Source of the DNA: JBGTGT01 sp051439375
GTDB taxonomy: Bacteria > Cyanobacteriota > Cyanobacteriia > Cyanobacteriales > Microcystaceae
Direction: 5' to 3'
Length of the DNA stretch: 64,000 nt
Assembly: GCA_051439375.1 (NCBI GenBank)
Contig: JBFRWB010000245.1
Coordinates: forward strand, 6,232 to 70,231
Shown here: piece after piece, positions 1 to 9,147 of the stretch
How positions within the stretch are numbered: the first letter of the stretch is position 1
How the letters are laid out: every line of letters starts with the position of its first letter
Position numbers and translations under genes: made by a program
The notes under the pieces: model-generated
What the model saw: the letters and a program-made list of their open reading frames with translations, nothing else
Told to the model about the DNA's origin: nothing
Databases searched by the model: none

Positions 1-1070
1 GGGGAGTCACTTCTTTCCTTGAAATGCCCAATACACGCCCATTAACCACTACTCAAGCCACATTAGACGATAAGTTACACCGCGCTTCCCAAAAATGTCT
101 GGTTAATTATGGCTTTTTTATTGGTGCAACCCCAGAGAATTTACCTGATTTAAACACCGCCCATCCAGCTTGTGGCATTAAGATTTTTATGGGATCATCC
201 CATGGGGCGTTATTGGTGAGTCGAGAAGCCGAAATTGAGCCGATTTTTGCCACAGGAAGCCGTTTAATTGCGGTTCATGCAGAAGATCAAGCCCGTATTA
301 TTGAAAGACGTAAGCAATTTGCTGGGATCAGTGATCCTGCGATTCATTCCCAAATTCAGGATGAAACCACTGCGTTAAATGCGACTAAGTTGGCGATTAA
401 ACTGTCTAAAAAATATCAGCGTCGTCTGCATATTCTCCATTTATCTACAGGGGTTGAAGCGGAATACTTACGTCATGAAAAACCGCCTTGGGTAACCGTT
501 GAAGTAACGCCTCAGCATTTATTGTTGAATACAGAAATTTACAGTAAAATTGGCACGTTGGCGCAGATGAATCCCCCCCTTAAATCTCCTGAAAATAATA
601 CGGTTTTATGGCAAGCTTTATTAGATGGGGTCATTGATTTTATTGCCACGGATCATGCGCCTCATACTTTGGAAGAAAAAGCCAAAGATTACCCCAATTC
701 TCCATCGGGAATGCCGGGGGTAGAGACTTCTTTACCTTTGATGTTAACCCAAGCCAAACAAGGAAAATGTACGGTTGCACAGGTTTCTAATTGGATGTCC
801 ACTGCACCGGCTAAGGCTTATCAAATACCAAATAAGGGACTAATTCAAGAAGGATACGATGCGGATTTAGTCTTGGTTGATTTAGAGAATTATCGTCCTG
901 TTTTAAGGGAAGAAGTTGTTAGTAAATGCGGTTGGAGTCCTTTTGAGGGATGGGACTTAACAGGATGGCCAATTTACACCATTGTCGGGGGACAGATTGC
1001 TTATGAAAAAGGTCAATTAAAGACAGAAGTAAGGGGAACAGCCTTAAGCTTTGGGCAGAATTCCTATTAA
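1..1070 (+). CDS. pyrC: Dihydroorotase, 5' end cut by window edge
   Basis: Dihydroorotase closes carbamoyl-aspartate to dihydroorotate in pyrimidine synthesis. The reading frame is open from the first base. The codons before the first visible ATG (position 24) read GVTSFLE and run into MPNTRP, the conserved 'GG-T---MPNT-P' region of the family, so that ATG is internal and about 80-90 N-terminal residues, including the first HxH zinc ligands, lie off the window. Visible family motifs are GIKIFMGSS (the lysine is normally carboxylated and bridges the metals), HAED, ILHLST and the catalytic ATDHAPHT. The C-terminal strands are complete. The gene ends tail to tail with rodA, with a 4 bp overlap. 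Identification is secure; the true start cannot be seen. Confidence 0.93.
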   Translation, partial: GVTSFLEMPNTRPLTTTQATLDDKLHRASQKCLVNYGFFIGATPENLPDLNTAHPACGIKIFMGSSHGALLVSREAEIEPIFATGSRLIAVHAEDQARIIERRKQFAGISDPAIHSQIQDETTALNATKLAIKLSKKYQRRLHILHLSTGVEAEYLRHEKPPWVTVEVTPQHLLLNTEIYSKIGTLAQMNPPLKSPENNTVLWQALLDGVIDFIATDHAPHTLEEKAKDYPNSPSGMPGVETSLPLMLTQAKQGKCTVAQVSNWMSTAPAKAYQIPNKGLIQEGYDADLVLVDLENYRPVLREEVVSKCGWSPFEGWDLTGWPIYTIVGGQIAYEKGQLKTEVRGTALSFGQNSY

Positions 1071-2335
1071 ATACTTCCTCTTGATTTCTTTGGTCGGCAA
1101 TAAGCCACAGCTTCCACTAATCCTACCGCAATAAAGTTCGTTAGTAACGCTGAACGACCATAACTCATCCAAGGTAAAGGAATGCCTGTAATCGGAGCTA
1201 ATCCTACCGTCATACTCACATTAACGACTACCTGAAAGGCAATCATTGATAATACACCGATCGCCAATAAAGACCCAAAATTATCCCTAGATTGTTTAGC
1301 AATCATCACTAAACGGAAGCAAATCAGCCAAAAGGCAAAAACAACCGCCATCGCCCCCACAAAGCCTAATTCTTCCCCTGCAACGGAGAAAATAAAGTCC
1401 GTATGCTGTTCGGGAATAAAATTTAATTGGGTTTGACTTCCGTGGAAAAGTCCCCGTCCCCACATTTCCCCTGAACCAATGGCGATACGGGACTGAATTA
1501 GTTGATAACCGCCGCCTAGTGGATTTTTTTCAGGATTAAGGAACAAAGTCAAGCGATCCTTTTGGTAATCCTTTAATAAACCCCATAAAATGCCGCTTAA
1601 TTGACCTGATGCAAAACTCACTCCCATTACTACAAGGGTACTTATCCAACGCCACGGAAGGGTTAACCATGCGATCACACCCATTCCCATTGCCCAGATA
1701 ATCCACGCTGGCAAAAACAAATTAAATATAATGGCAGAAATAAGGGGAGAAATCATTAAAATCACCCATCCTAAGCTCATGTTTGCCCAGTAAAGCATTC
1801 CAAGAGTAATTGCAGCAAACACTAACCCTGTTCCCAAGTCAGGTTGTGCCATAATAAGTAACCAAGGAACAGCAGCAATCCCTAATGCTTGCAGGACAAC
1901 CGGGATATAGCTAGCAGGTTTATCGTGTAAAATAGCAGCTAAACTAATAATTAAACCAACTTTCGCAAATTCTGATGGTTGTACATTAAAAATACCGATA
2001 TTAATCCAACTTTGCGCCCCGTTAGCTGTTACCCCAATCGCAATTACGGCTAATAGGGAAACATTAGTTAGGGTATAAGTAATCCAATGCCACTTTAAAA
2101 GCTTTTCGTAGGGTAAACGGGTGATAATCGCCGTCATTACTAATCCAACTAAGCCAAATAGCCAATGTTGTCGCCAATCGACTATTCCGTTATGGAGTTC
2201 ACTACTACGGATTAATAAACCACTCAATCCTGTTAATCCTGTGACTAAAAGTAATAATAGCCAGTCTAGAGGCGGAAGAAAAGAAGATTTTTGAGATTTT
2301 CGTCCTCGATAACGAAATTGCGATCGCAGTAACAT
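1067..2335 (-). CDS. rodA: Rod shape-determining protein RodA (SEDS peptidoglycan glycosyltransferase)
   Basis: A polytopic membrane protein of 422 residues from the SEDS family (FtsW/RodA/SpoVE), which polymerises lipid II into glycan strands during elongation. About ten hydrophobic segments are seen. RodA signatures are the loop EQHTDFIFSVAGEELGF in the second half and GLAPITGIPLPWMSYG near the C-terminus. The last motif continues as SYGRSA where most family members have SYGGSS, a mild deviation. The longer cytoplasmic N-terminus (about 25 basic residues) precedes the first helix. It lies 64 bp downstream of the histidine phosphatase on the same strand, so the two may be cotranscribed. RodA is preferred to FtsW because of the length and the HTDFIF loop. 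Confidence 0.9.
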   Translation of the reverse strand: MLLRSQFRYRGRKSQKSSFLPPLDWLLLLLVTGLTGLSGLLIRSSELHNGIVDWRQHWLFGLVGLVMTAIITRLPYEKLLKWHWITYTLTNVSLLAVIAIGVTANGAQSWINIGIFNVQPSEFAKVGLIISLAAILHDKPASYIPVVLQALGIAAVPWLLIMAQPDLGTGLVFAAITLGMLYWANMSLGWVILMISPLISAIIFNLFLPAWIIWAMGMGVIAWLTLPWRWISTLVVMGVSFASGQLSGILWGLLKDYQKDRLTLFLNPEKNPLGGGYQLIQSRIAIGSGEMWGRGLFHGSQTQLNFIPEQHTDFIFSVAGEELGFVGAMAVVFAFWLICFRLVMIAKQSRDNFGSLLAIGVLSMIAFQVVVNVSMTVGLAPITGIPLPWMSYGRSALLTNFIAVGLVEAVAYCRPKKSRGSI

Positions 2336-2399
2336 AGCAGCAAAATGGAGTTAAGTTGGGATTCATTCTATCTTAAACAAAACAGAATGGGATAAATTG

Positions 2400-3038
2400 T
2401 CAAGTTCCGTAACGTTGGCGTAAAATTTCGCTTAAATGGGAACGATCACCCATAATATGAACCAGAGGGCCATGGGCTGCTATTTCCACAATCGTAACTG
2501 AAGCAACGGGCATTCCAATGCGATCACGAAATCGTCCAATATCAATTCCCAGTAAAGAACATAGCATAATGCGGATCGTTGACTTGTGAGACACTACTAA
2601 TACATTTCCTGTCTCGTATCCTTGTTCAATTTCTTCTAATACTTCTGAACTGCGTCTTGCAATATCAATTCCCTTTTCTCCCCCTGTTGGCGCATTCCAG
2701 CCCGGATCAGCTAACCAGCGTACATATTCGTCGTGAAACTCTGTATTCACTTCATTTGGCGTTTTTCCTTCCCATTTTCCATAAGCAATTTCTTTTAAAC
2801 CTTCTCGTAATTGAGGTTCCATTCCTACCAAATGACACAGAGGTGTGACTGTTTCTAGCGTCCGTTGTAGAGGACTCGCATAAATTGCTGTCCAAGGTAC
2901 ATTTTGATAACTTTGAGCAAAATCTTCCGCCATTTTCCTCCCTTCAGGGGTTAAATGGATGTCTAAACGACCACAATAAGTCCCTGTTTGGCTAGATGTG
3001 GTTTCACCGTGTCGTAAAAAATAAATCTTCAGACTCAT
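2400..3038 (-). CDS. Histidine phosphatase family protein (phosphoglycerate mutase-like)
   Basis: A 212-residue single-domain protein of histidine phosphatase clan 1. The phosphohistidine motif FLRHGE is at residues 7-12 (His10 would carry the phosphate), and the second catalytic histidine is in VVSHKST. The middle ASPLQRT motif carries the second phosphate-pocket arginine. The family includes cofactor-dependent phosphoglycerate mutases, alpha-ribazole phosphatases (CobC) and sugar phosphatases. Nothing here decides the substrate, although a cobK gene exists elsewhere in the window. It lies upstream of rodA on the same strand and is divergent from ycf66, sharing a 164 bp intergenic region with it. 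Confidence 0.85.
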   Translation of the reverse strand: MSLKIYFLRHGETTSSQTGTYCGRLDIHLTPEGRKMAEDFAQSYQNVPWTAIYASPLQRTLETVTPLCHLVGMEPQLREGLKEIAYGKWEGKTPNEVNTEFHDEYVRWLADPGWNAPTGGEKGIDIARRSSEVLEEIEQGYETGNVLVVSHKSTIRIMLCSLLGIDIGRFRDRIGMPVASVTIVEIAAHGPLVHIMGDRSHLSEILRQRYGT

Positions 3039-3202
3039 AAGATGGATGCTTATTAGTAATGTTTGGTTATTCTAGATCGTCCGCTTCTAGGATAAGGTTA
3101 ACAAGTGTTTAAACTTCACCAAGAATTATTAATCACGAAAGTCTGCAAAAAGGGACAAATTGCCCCACAATGGTAACAGATAACCAAAGGAGAACCGATT
3201 TT

Positions 3203-4162
3203 ATGTTGGCCTATTTTCTAGCGATCGCCCTTACCCTTGCCAGTTTATATCTGTATTTATCGGCCTTTTTCGCACGAGATATCCATCGACAAGATGATTT
3301 TCTTTGGAGTGGGGTTGGCTTATTTTATGCCCTAATTCTCTGGATTTGTGCGGGACAGATTAAAGGAAGCGTTTTACTTGGCCAAGGGGCTGCTGTCGCC
3401 CTTGTTTTATCCTTTGGTTGGCAAACGATTCGTTTACGTCGTGCGATCGCTAATCCTGATCAAGCCCTCGATCAAAAAGAATTTTCTGTTATCTCATGGT
3501 TTAAAGGGCGTTTCTCTGGCAAAAAAGCCCCTGTGGTTGCTCCTAACGCTGAAGAATCCCCAGAAACTCCATCTTCTCCTGCTAAACCAACGGAAAACAA
3601 GGAAGACTCAACTCTGATGGTTGTATCTACTCCTACGGGTGAAGAAATTTTTGTAGAAGAAGAAGCGATCGCCATGACTGATACCACCTCTGAAGAGATA
3701 ACAGAAGTACAAGAAGACTCAACTCCGATGGTTGTATCTACTCCTACGGGTGAAGAAATTTTTGTAGAAGAAGAAGCGATCGCCATGACTGATACCACCA
3801 CTGAAGAGATAACAGAAGTACAAGAAGACTCAACCCCGATTGTTGTATCTACCCCTACGGGTGAAGAAATTCTTGTAGAAGAAGAAGCGATCGCCATGAC
3901 TGATACCACCACTAAAGAAATATCTGAGGAAGATCCCCTTGATGATATTCTCGAAGACTTAGAAGGGAAAATAGATGAAACAGAAACTTCTGAATCTTTA
4001 GAAGACACCATAGACAATAATCTTCTTGATTTTGAACCTTATATTTCTGATAACGAAGCAGAAACAGTAATCGAAGCTTATACCCCTCCAACAATTACTC
4101 CTAATGTTACAGAAACCAAGAAAAGTTCAGAAACCGTTGCAGAAGACAAAGATAACTTATAA
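3203..4162 (+). CDS. Ycf66 family protein with repetitive acidic C-terminal tail
   Basis: The first 100 residues contain three to four hydrophobic helices (MLAYFLAIALTLASLYLY..., FLWSGVGLFYALILWICAG) typical of Ycf66, a protein of unknown function kept in cyanobacteria and some plastids. The start at 3203 is chosen over an ATG at 3170 because an AAAGGAGAA ribosome binding site lies 6-14 bases before it. After the membrane domain comes a long acidic low-complexity tail (Glu/Thr/Asp rich) that includes three near-identical 37-residue repeats; the tail makes the protein about twice the length of the conserved part. The tail is probably cytoplasmic and disordered. Function unknown. Confidence 0.82.
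   Translation: MLAYFLAIALTLASLYLYLSAFFARDIHRQDDFLWSGVGLFYALILWICAGQIKGSVLLGQGAAVALVLSFGWQTIRLRRAIANPDQALDQKEFSVISWFKGRFSGKKAPVVAPNAEESPETPSSPAKPTENKEDSTLMVVSTPTGEEIFVEEEAIAMTDTTSEEITEVQEDSTPMVVSTPTGEEIFVEEEAIAMTDTTTEEITEVQEDSTPIVVSTPTGEEILVEEEAIAMTDTTTKEISEEDPLDDILEDLEGKIDETETSESLEDTIDNNLLDFEPYISDNEAETVIEAYTPPTITPNVTETKKSSETVAEDKDNL
3605..3937 (+). repeat. Three tandem 111 bp repeats inside ycf66
   Basis: The repeats begin at 3605, 3716 and 3827. The unit is 111 bp (37 codons) starting GACTCAAC; copies one and two differ at very few positions and the end of copy three is diverged. Each copy carries the HIP1 octamer GCGATCGC (3665, 3776, 3887). The length is a multiple of three, so copy number can change without breaking the frame. 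Confidence 0.95.
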
Positions 4163-4272
4163 ATGATGAATTGACCGATTGCTTAAACCAGTAAAAGTCC
4201 TTATTCTGCCAACATTTTCTAACTAACAACTGTTAACTGTTCACTGTTATCACTGTTAACTATTAACTATCT

Positions 4273-4911
4273 ATGACTAAACTTCTTTCCCTTAACGTAG
4301 GACTTCCTAAAACGGTATCCTATCAAAATAAAACAACAACGACAGGTATCTTTAAAACCCCAATTGATCATCCTGTAAGATTAAGTCAACTGAATTTAGA
4401 GGGAGATGGACAAGCTGATTTAGAAAATCATGGTGGTTCAGATAAAGCTGTTTATATTTATTCTTACGATTATTATCCCTATTGGCAAGGGATTCTGCAA
4501 CGAGATTATCTTGAATTCGGATTGTTTGGGGAAAACTTTACCGTGACTGAAATGTTAGATACCCAAGTTAATATTGGGGATACTTTTAAAATAGGAGAGG
4601 CAATTATTCAAGTCACACAACCCAGAATTCCCTGTTTTAAATTAGGGATTCGTTTAGAGGATTCTAAGTTTCCTCAAAAATTTTTAAAGAGTCGTAGAAC
4701 AGGATTTTACGTTAAAGTCTTACAGGAAGGAATGGTAAAAAAGGGAAACTCTATTGAATTATTAGAAGCAAACAACAAACAAATTACCGTTGATCAAGCC
4801 GTCCGTTTACTGTACTTTGAATCTGATAATCAAGAAAAAATTAAAGAAATTCTTTCTATCGAAGCATTATCTGATTCATGGCGTGAATCTTTTGCAAAAA
4901 AGTTAAAGTGA
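4273..4911 (+). CDS. MOSC domain-containing protein (YiiM-like)
   Basis: A 212-residue protein with the MOSC fold of molybdenum cofactor sulfurase C-termini and YiiM. Characteristic segments are ADLENHGGSDKAVYIYS, FGLFGENFT, and the IPCFKLG motif whose cysteine is the conserved sulfur- or substrate-binding residue of the family. YiiM-type proteins reduce N-hydroxylated compounds using molybdenum cofactor; whether this one does is inference. It stands alone, 110 bp after ycf66, in a spacer with short AACTGTT-like repeats. Confidence 0.85.
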   Translation: MTKLLSLNVGLPKTVSYQNKTTTTGIFKTPIDHPVRLSQLNLEGDGQADLENHGGSDKAVYIYSYDYYPYWQGILQRDYLEFGLFGENFTVTEMLDTQVNIGDTFKIGEAIIQVTQPRIPCFKLGIRLEDSKFPQKFLKSRRTGFYVKVLQEGMVKKGNSIELLEANNKQITVDQAVRLLYFESDNQEKIKEILSIEALSDSWRESFAKKLK

Positions 4912-5001
4912 AAATTAAAAATCAACGATTTAACTTGTCAACAGGGAAAAAGATTGTTACGCTAAAAGGTTGCTAAATCATTAAACCCATTCTCAACCAT
5001 T

Positions 5002-5988
5002 ATGGCCGCATCTGAACGTCGTCCCTTCCTGTTGGAATTTGAAAAACCCCTCTATGAGTTAGAAGAGCAAATTCAACAAATTCGTAAACTGGCTGAGGAA
5101 AATAACGTCGATGTCTCAGAACAGGTCAAACAGCTAGAAAAACGCTCCGTACAACTGCGTCGTGAGATTTTTAGTACCCTAACCCCATCCCAACGGTTAC
5201 AAGTGGCTCGTCATCCCCGTCGTCCTAGTACTTTAGACTATATTCAGGGAATTTGTGATGATTGGTTTGAACTACACGGGGATCGGGGTGGATATGATGA
5301 TCCCGCATTAGTGGGAGGGGTTGCTCGTCTTAAAGGTAAACCTGTTATGGTGATGGGACACCAAAAAGGACGAGATACCAAAGACAATGTAGCACGGAAC
5401 TTTGGTATGGCTTCACCGGGGGGATACCGTAAAGCGATCCGACTAATGGAACACGCTAATCGTTTTAATATGCCGATTTTGACCTTCATCGATACACCGG
5501 GGGCATTTCCGGGGGTAGAAGCCGAAAAATTAGGGCAAGGAGAAGCGATCGCCTATAATTTGCGCCAAATGTTTAGTTTCGATGTTCCTATTGTTTGTAC
5601 CGTCATTGGAGAAGGGGGATCTGGGGGAGCATTAGGTATCGGAGTCGGCGATCGGGTGTTAATGTTAGAGCATTCTGTATATACTGTGGCGACTCCCGAA
5701 GCTTGTGCAGCGATTTTGTGGAAAGATGCGAAGAAAGCGGATAAAGCTGCGATCGCTTTGAAAATTACCGCCAAAGATTTAAAGAAATTAGCGATTATTG
5801 ATGATATTGTAGCAGAACCTGCTGGAGCAGCCCATAATGATCCTTTAGAAGCCACATCTCTTTTAAAGGAAGCCTTAATTAACCATCTTGATGTCTTAAC
5901 CGCTCTGACTCCCCAACAACGTCGGGATGAAAGATATGAGAAATTCCGCCAGATGGGTCAGTTTGAAGAATGTTTGGATAAGTTATGA
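5002..5988 (+). CDS. accA: Acetyl-CoA carboxylase carboxyltransferase subunit alpha
   Basis: At 328 residues this has the usual AccA length. It forms, with AccD, the carboxyltransferase that moves the carboxyl group from biotin to acetyl-CoA, the first step of fatty acid synthesis. The N-terminal helical part (LLEFEKPLYELEEQI) is followed by the crotonase-like core with GHQKGRDTKDN, FIDTPGAFPG, the oxyanion glycine motif GEGGSGGALGIG, and VYTVATPEACAAILWKD. All are AccA hallmarks. It is a single gene with no partner subunit nearby, which is usual in cyanobacteria where acc genes are scattered. Confidence 0.97.
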   Translation: MAASERRPFLLEFEKPLYELEEQIQQIRKLAEENNVDVSEQVKQLEKRSVQLRREIFSTLTPSQRLQVARHPRRPSTLDYIQGICDDWFELHGDRGGYDDPALVGGVARLKGKPVMVMGHQKGRDTKDNVARNFGMASPGGYRKAIRLMEHANRFNMPILTFIDTPGAFPGVEAEKLGQGEAIAYNLRQMFSFDVPIVCTVIGEGGSGGALGIGVGDRVLMLEHSVYTVATPEACAAILWKDAKKADKAAIALKITAKDLKKLAIIDDIVAEPAGAAHNDPLEATSLLKEALINHLDVLTALTPQQRRDERYEKFRQMGQFEECLDKL

Positions 5989-6497
5989 ATTATAGATGAT
6001 AAATCATAAAAATGCCCCCCTATCTTTAGTTAAAGTTTATAGCCTTAAAGGATTTCTACAGAGATTTGAGTGCTTAAAATAGAGAAATTAAGAATAGCAT
6101 TCAATGAAAGCGTGATTTATAAGAGATAGTGATCACTCATCCCTTAGACCTTTCTTAGCTTTATAAAGTATGTTCTGACAGTCAATGATTAACAATTGCT
6201 CGATGGTTATGAACGATTGCTAGGTGGTTATGAACGATTGCTGGAATTCAACTTCTCCCACATCCTCATCCTCTAAGTTACCAGTGATCACAAACTAATG
6301 TTATAATTCTATAAGATAAAGTTTTGTAAAGAGGATTTTATTGAGTCACTTTTCTGCTACCTTGGAAGAATTTTGCAGTAAAGCCCATTCATGTAAGAAT
6401 AGGAAAGGTGATTGAAAGTGCCGTCTATCAGTAGAAAAGTCTAAGACGCCTAGCGTTCAATACCAAGTTTCGACCTTTTGCTCTATTGACCCATATC
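5989..6497. other. Spacer between accA and the SDR gene, no gene seen
   Basis: About 500 bp with stops in all frames and no convincing short gene. It holds a tandem duplication: TGGTTATGAACGATTGCT occurs at 6204-6221 and again at 6225-6242, a period of 21 bp. No clear terminator follows accA. The lower part is presumably the promoter region of the downstream oxidoreductase, but no promoter stands out. Confidence 0.6.
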
Positions 6498-7226
6498 ATG
6501 ACTGTTTCTTCCCACCCACGTCAAGCAATTATCACTGGTGCAAGTAGCGGAATTGGTCGAGAGACGGCACTTATTCTAGCCAAAGCTGGAATCAATGTAG
6601 CCTTGATCGGTCGTTCCCAACAGAGGTTAGATGCAGTGGTCGCTGCTGCTGAAGGGGTTGGCGTAAAAGCAAAAGCTTATCCCCTAGATTTAAGCCAATT
6701 AGAAACCATTGTTCCCCATATTGAGAAAATAATAGAGGATTTTGGGGAAATCGATATTTTAATCAACAATGCAGGAATGGGTTACACCAATCTTTTGCAG
6801 AATACATCCTTGTCAGACTGGCAAAACGTCATGGATCTGAACTTAACCAGTATTTTTCAGTGTGTCCAAGGTGTTTTACCCACCATGCGACAAAGAGGAC
6901 AAGGAATGATTGTCAATGTCTCCTCCGTCGCCACTCAGAATGCTTTTCCAGAATGGGGAGCTTACAGCATCAGTAAAGTGGGTTTAGTTACTTTATCCAA
7001 GATTTTAGCCGCAGAAGAACGAGCAAATGGCATTCGTGTCACCATTATTACCCCCGGTGCTGTTAACACGCCGATTTGGGACACACAAACCGTTCAGGCG
7101 GACTTTGATCGCAGTGTCATGCTAACCCCTGATTTAGTCGCAAAAGCCATTCTTCATGCAATCCTCCTTCCCGCCGAAGCCGTCATTGAAGAAATGACGA
7201 TCACCCCCAGTGCTGGCACGCTATAG
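6498..7226 (+). CDS. SDR family NAD(P)-dependent oxidoreductase
   Basis: A classical short-chain dehydrogenase/reductase of 242 residues. The dinucleotide motif TGASSGIG lies at residues 13-20, NNAG follows strand four, and the catalytic Ser/Tyr/Lys set is in VNVSSV and YSISK. PGAVNTP after strand six is also conserved. The in-frame TTG at 6486 could start translation, but the ATG at 6498 gives the typical short N-terminus and is preferred. Substrate not predictable. It precedes folE on the same strand with 129 bp between, so a shared transcript is possible but not shown. Confidence 0.9.
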   Translation: MTVSSHPRQAIITGASSGIGRETALILAKAGINVALIGRSQQRLDAVVAAAEGVGVKAKAYPLDLSQLETIVPHIEKIIEDFGEIDILINNAGMGYTNLLQNTSLSDWQNVMDLNLTSIFQCVQGVLPTMRQRGQGMIVNVSSVATQNAFPEWGAYSISKVGLVTLSKILAAEERANGIRVTIITPGAVNTPIWDTQTVQADFDRSVMLTPDLVAKAILHAILLPAEAVIEEMTITPSAGTL

Positions 7227-7355
7227 CAGTAGAAAGTAAGGTATTTGACATTAATTAATAAAGCCTAAAACGCAATCATAGCTTTCTTCTGCCCCTTGTT
7301 CCTTACCTTGTGCATAGCACCACATAACCCAAATTCAAGCAATTACTTTAACCTT

Positions 7356-8105
7356 ATGTCAACAATTTCTGCTAACGGTTCTAATCGCACCAATTCATCC
7401 AATGGTGCATCATTTGTCTCCAATGGTAATGGCTCATCTCTTTTAAGTCCTAACCTCACCGAACGGGTAACGGCTCGTCCTGATCGTAATACTCACGCAG
7501 GTCAACAGGCACAAACTTATGGTACATCTGAAGAAAGCAAGGAAAAGATGATGGTGGCCGTAAGAACCATGCTAGAAGCAGTGGGTGAAGATCCAGAGCG
7601 AGAAGGACTCTTAAAAACCCCAAAACGGGTGGCTGAAGCCATGCAATTTCTGACCCAAGGCTACTCCCAGTCTTTAGAAGAGCTAGTCAATGGGGCGATT
7701 TTTGATGAAGGCCATAGCGAAATGGTATTAGTACGGGATATTACCTTTTTTAGCCTTTGTGAGCATCATATGTTGCCTTTTATGGGGCAAGCTCACGTTG
7801 CCTATATCCCCAATCAAAAGGTGGTGGGATTGAGCAAATTAGCAAGAATCGTCGATATGTATGCCCGTCGTCTGCAAGTACAAGAACGCTTAACCCGACA
7901 AATTTCTGAAGCCATTCAGGAGATTCTTGATCCTCAAGGGGTTGCAGTGGTAATGGAAGCTAGTCATATGTGTATGGTGATGCGAGGGGTAGAAAAACCC
8001 GGTTCTTGGACGGTGACTAGCTCGATGAGTGGTATTTTCCAAGAGGATCAAAAAACCCGTGAGGAATTTCTCAATTTGATTCGTCATCGGCCTCAGTTTA
8101 TGTAA
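7356..8105 (+). CDS. folE: GTP cyclohydrolase I
   Basis: This 249-residue enzyme converts GTP to dihydroneopterin triphosphate, the entry to folate and pterin synthesis. The conserved domain starts near residue 65 after a Ser/Asn-rich, poorly conserved N-terminus. Zinc ligands are seen in FFSLCEHHMLPF (Cys and His) and SHMCMVMRG (Cys). EGLLKTPKRVAEAM, VVGLSKLARIV and RLQVQERLT are standard FolE blocks. The ATG at 7356 is preferred to an upstream in-frame TTG at 7296, which would add 20 residues unlike the family. A strong intrinsic terminator follows 65 bp downstream. Confidence 0.95.
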   Translation: MSTISANGSNRTNSSNGASFVSNGNGSSLLSPNLTERVTARPDRNTHAGQQAQTYGTSEESKEKMMVAVRTMLEAVGEDPEREGLLKTPKRVAEAMQFLTQGYSQSLEELVNGAIFDEGHSEMVLVRDITFFSLCEHHMLPFMGQAHVAYIPNQKVVGLSKLARIVDMYARRLQVQERLTRQISEAIQEILDPQGVAVVMEASHMCMVMRGVEKPGSWTVTSSMSGIFQEDQKTREEFLNLIRHRPQFM

Positions 8106-8170
8106 GGATAAATCTCCTTGTTGCTTAATACTTAGCCGCATCGGCTGAATCTTCATCAAAAAACAGTCTT

Positions 8171-8199
8171 AGGGACGTTCCTATACAGCGTCCCTTTTT
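8171..8199 (+). terminator. Intrinsic terminator after folE
   Basis: AGGGACG at 8171-8177 pairs with CGTCCCT at 8189-8195 across an 11-base loop, and the stem runs into TTTTT at 8195-8199. It lies 65 bp past the folE stop and before the next gene on the same strand. Confidence 0.85.
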
Positions 8200-8349
8200 G
8201 ATTAATTTCCATCGGGCAAGAGATAGCTGAGTCAGGAATTTTCCGCTAGAATTGAGCTAAATCCCATCAATCAATAAACTGAGACGGTCTTGATCACGGC
8301 TTTTCGCCCTGCATCATTCCCCCTATCATATTCGTGAGGAGTTTATTTA

Positions 8350-9051
8350 ATGAATTTCAGTTTTAGTGGACGTTTTCCCATATTTACTGCTCTAATCCTT
8401 GGGTTTGCTACCCTAAATATCCCCCATGTTAGAGCCAATGACTATCGACTTACCCAATACCAATATTCTCCTGATCGGGCAACCCTTGCTCAAGTTAATA
8501 GTATTACTCAATTGCAGGATGTATCTCCCGAAAATTGGTCTTATGAAGCCTTACGCAACCTTGTAGAAGGATATGGCTGTATCGAAGGCTATCCTGATCG
8601 GACGTACCGTGGCGATCGCCCCTTAAGCCGCAACGAATTCGCAGCTGGACTCAATTCCTGTTTAGAAGCGTTAGAAAGCCGCCTACGAGAACAGGGAACA
8701 CCTGTCACTGTTCCCCCTGCTACGAACGAACCCATAGGAATTAGCAGCCAAGACATGATTAATCGGGCATTTTTTAACGATACAGGACGTTTTTGGGACA
8801 TAACGAATCTTTCAGGTCAAGCCAATAAAATCTTTGGTTGGCGACATTGGCAAAATTCCTTTATGGATACGATGATTGCTGATGATGCTGAGTTATTTAA
8901 CACGGTTTATGACGATATGATGGAACAACAAACCGCACATCCCATTATTCGCACTAGAGATTTACCGAATCCCTACGAAACCTCTGTTTTTGAAAATCCT
9001 AATTACGTCCGTCCCGCAGCCCCTCCTCCCACCAGAGAGATCCGCTTTTAG
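8350..9051 (+). CDS. Exported S-layer homology (SLH) domain protein without porin barrel
   Basis: A 233-residue protein with a signal peptide (residues about 1-29, ending HVRAN). Residues about 55-105 form one SLH domain of the type found at the N-terminus of cyanobacterial outer-membrane porins (ITQLQDVSPENWSYEAL..., PLSRNEFAAGLNSCLEAL), which binds peptidoglycan-linked polysaccharide. In the porins a coiled coil and a beta-barrel of several hundred residues follow; here there are only about 120 residues ending in a proline-rich tail. It is therefore a stand-alone SLH protein or a reduced porin. GTGAGGAG is the ribosome binding site. Function unknown; a periplasmic or envelope-linking role is inferred. 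Confidence 0.78.
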   Translation: MNFSFSGRFPIFTALILGFATLNIPHVRANDYRLTQYQYSPDRATLAQVNSITQLQDVSPENWSYEALRNLVEGYGCIEGYPDRTYRGDRPLSRNEFAAGLNSCLEALESRLREQGTPVTVPPATNEPIGISSQDMINRAFFNDTGRFWDITNLSGQANKIFGWRHWQNSFMDTMIADDAELFNTVYDDMMEQQTAHPIIRTRDLPNPYETSVFENPNYVRPAAPPPTREIRF

Positions 9052-9076
9052 TAAAAGCTAATCAATTAATAAATAA

Positions 9077-9115
9077 GGGGGTAAAGGTTTGTTGTTCCTT
9101 TACCCCTATATTTTT
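9077..9115 (+). terminator. Intrinsic terminator after the SLH gene
   Basis: GGGTAAAGG-type 10 bp stem: 9078-9087 (GGGTAAAGG core) pairs with 9097-9106 (CCTTTACCCC) around a 9-base loop, followed by ATATTTTTA. It lies between two convergent genes, and the A-rich bases on its other side could let it work for the protease transcript too. Confidence 0.8.
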
Positions 9116-9147
9116 ACTCAAATTTACTCAAACTCCTGAAAAAGCGG

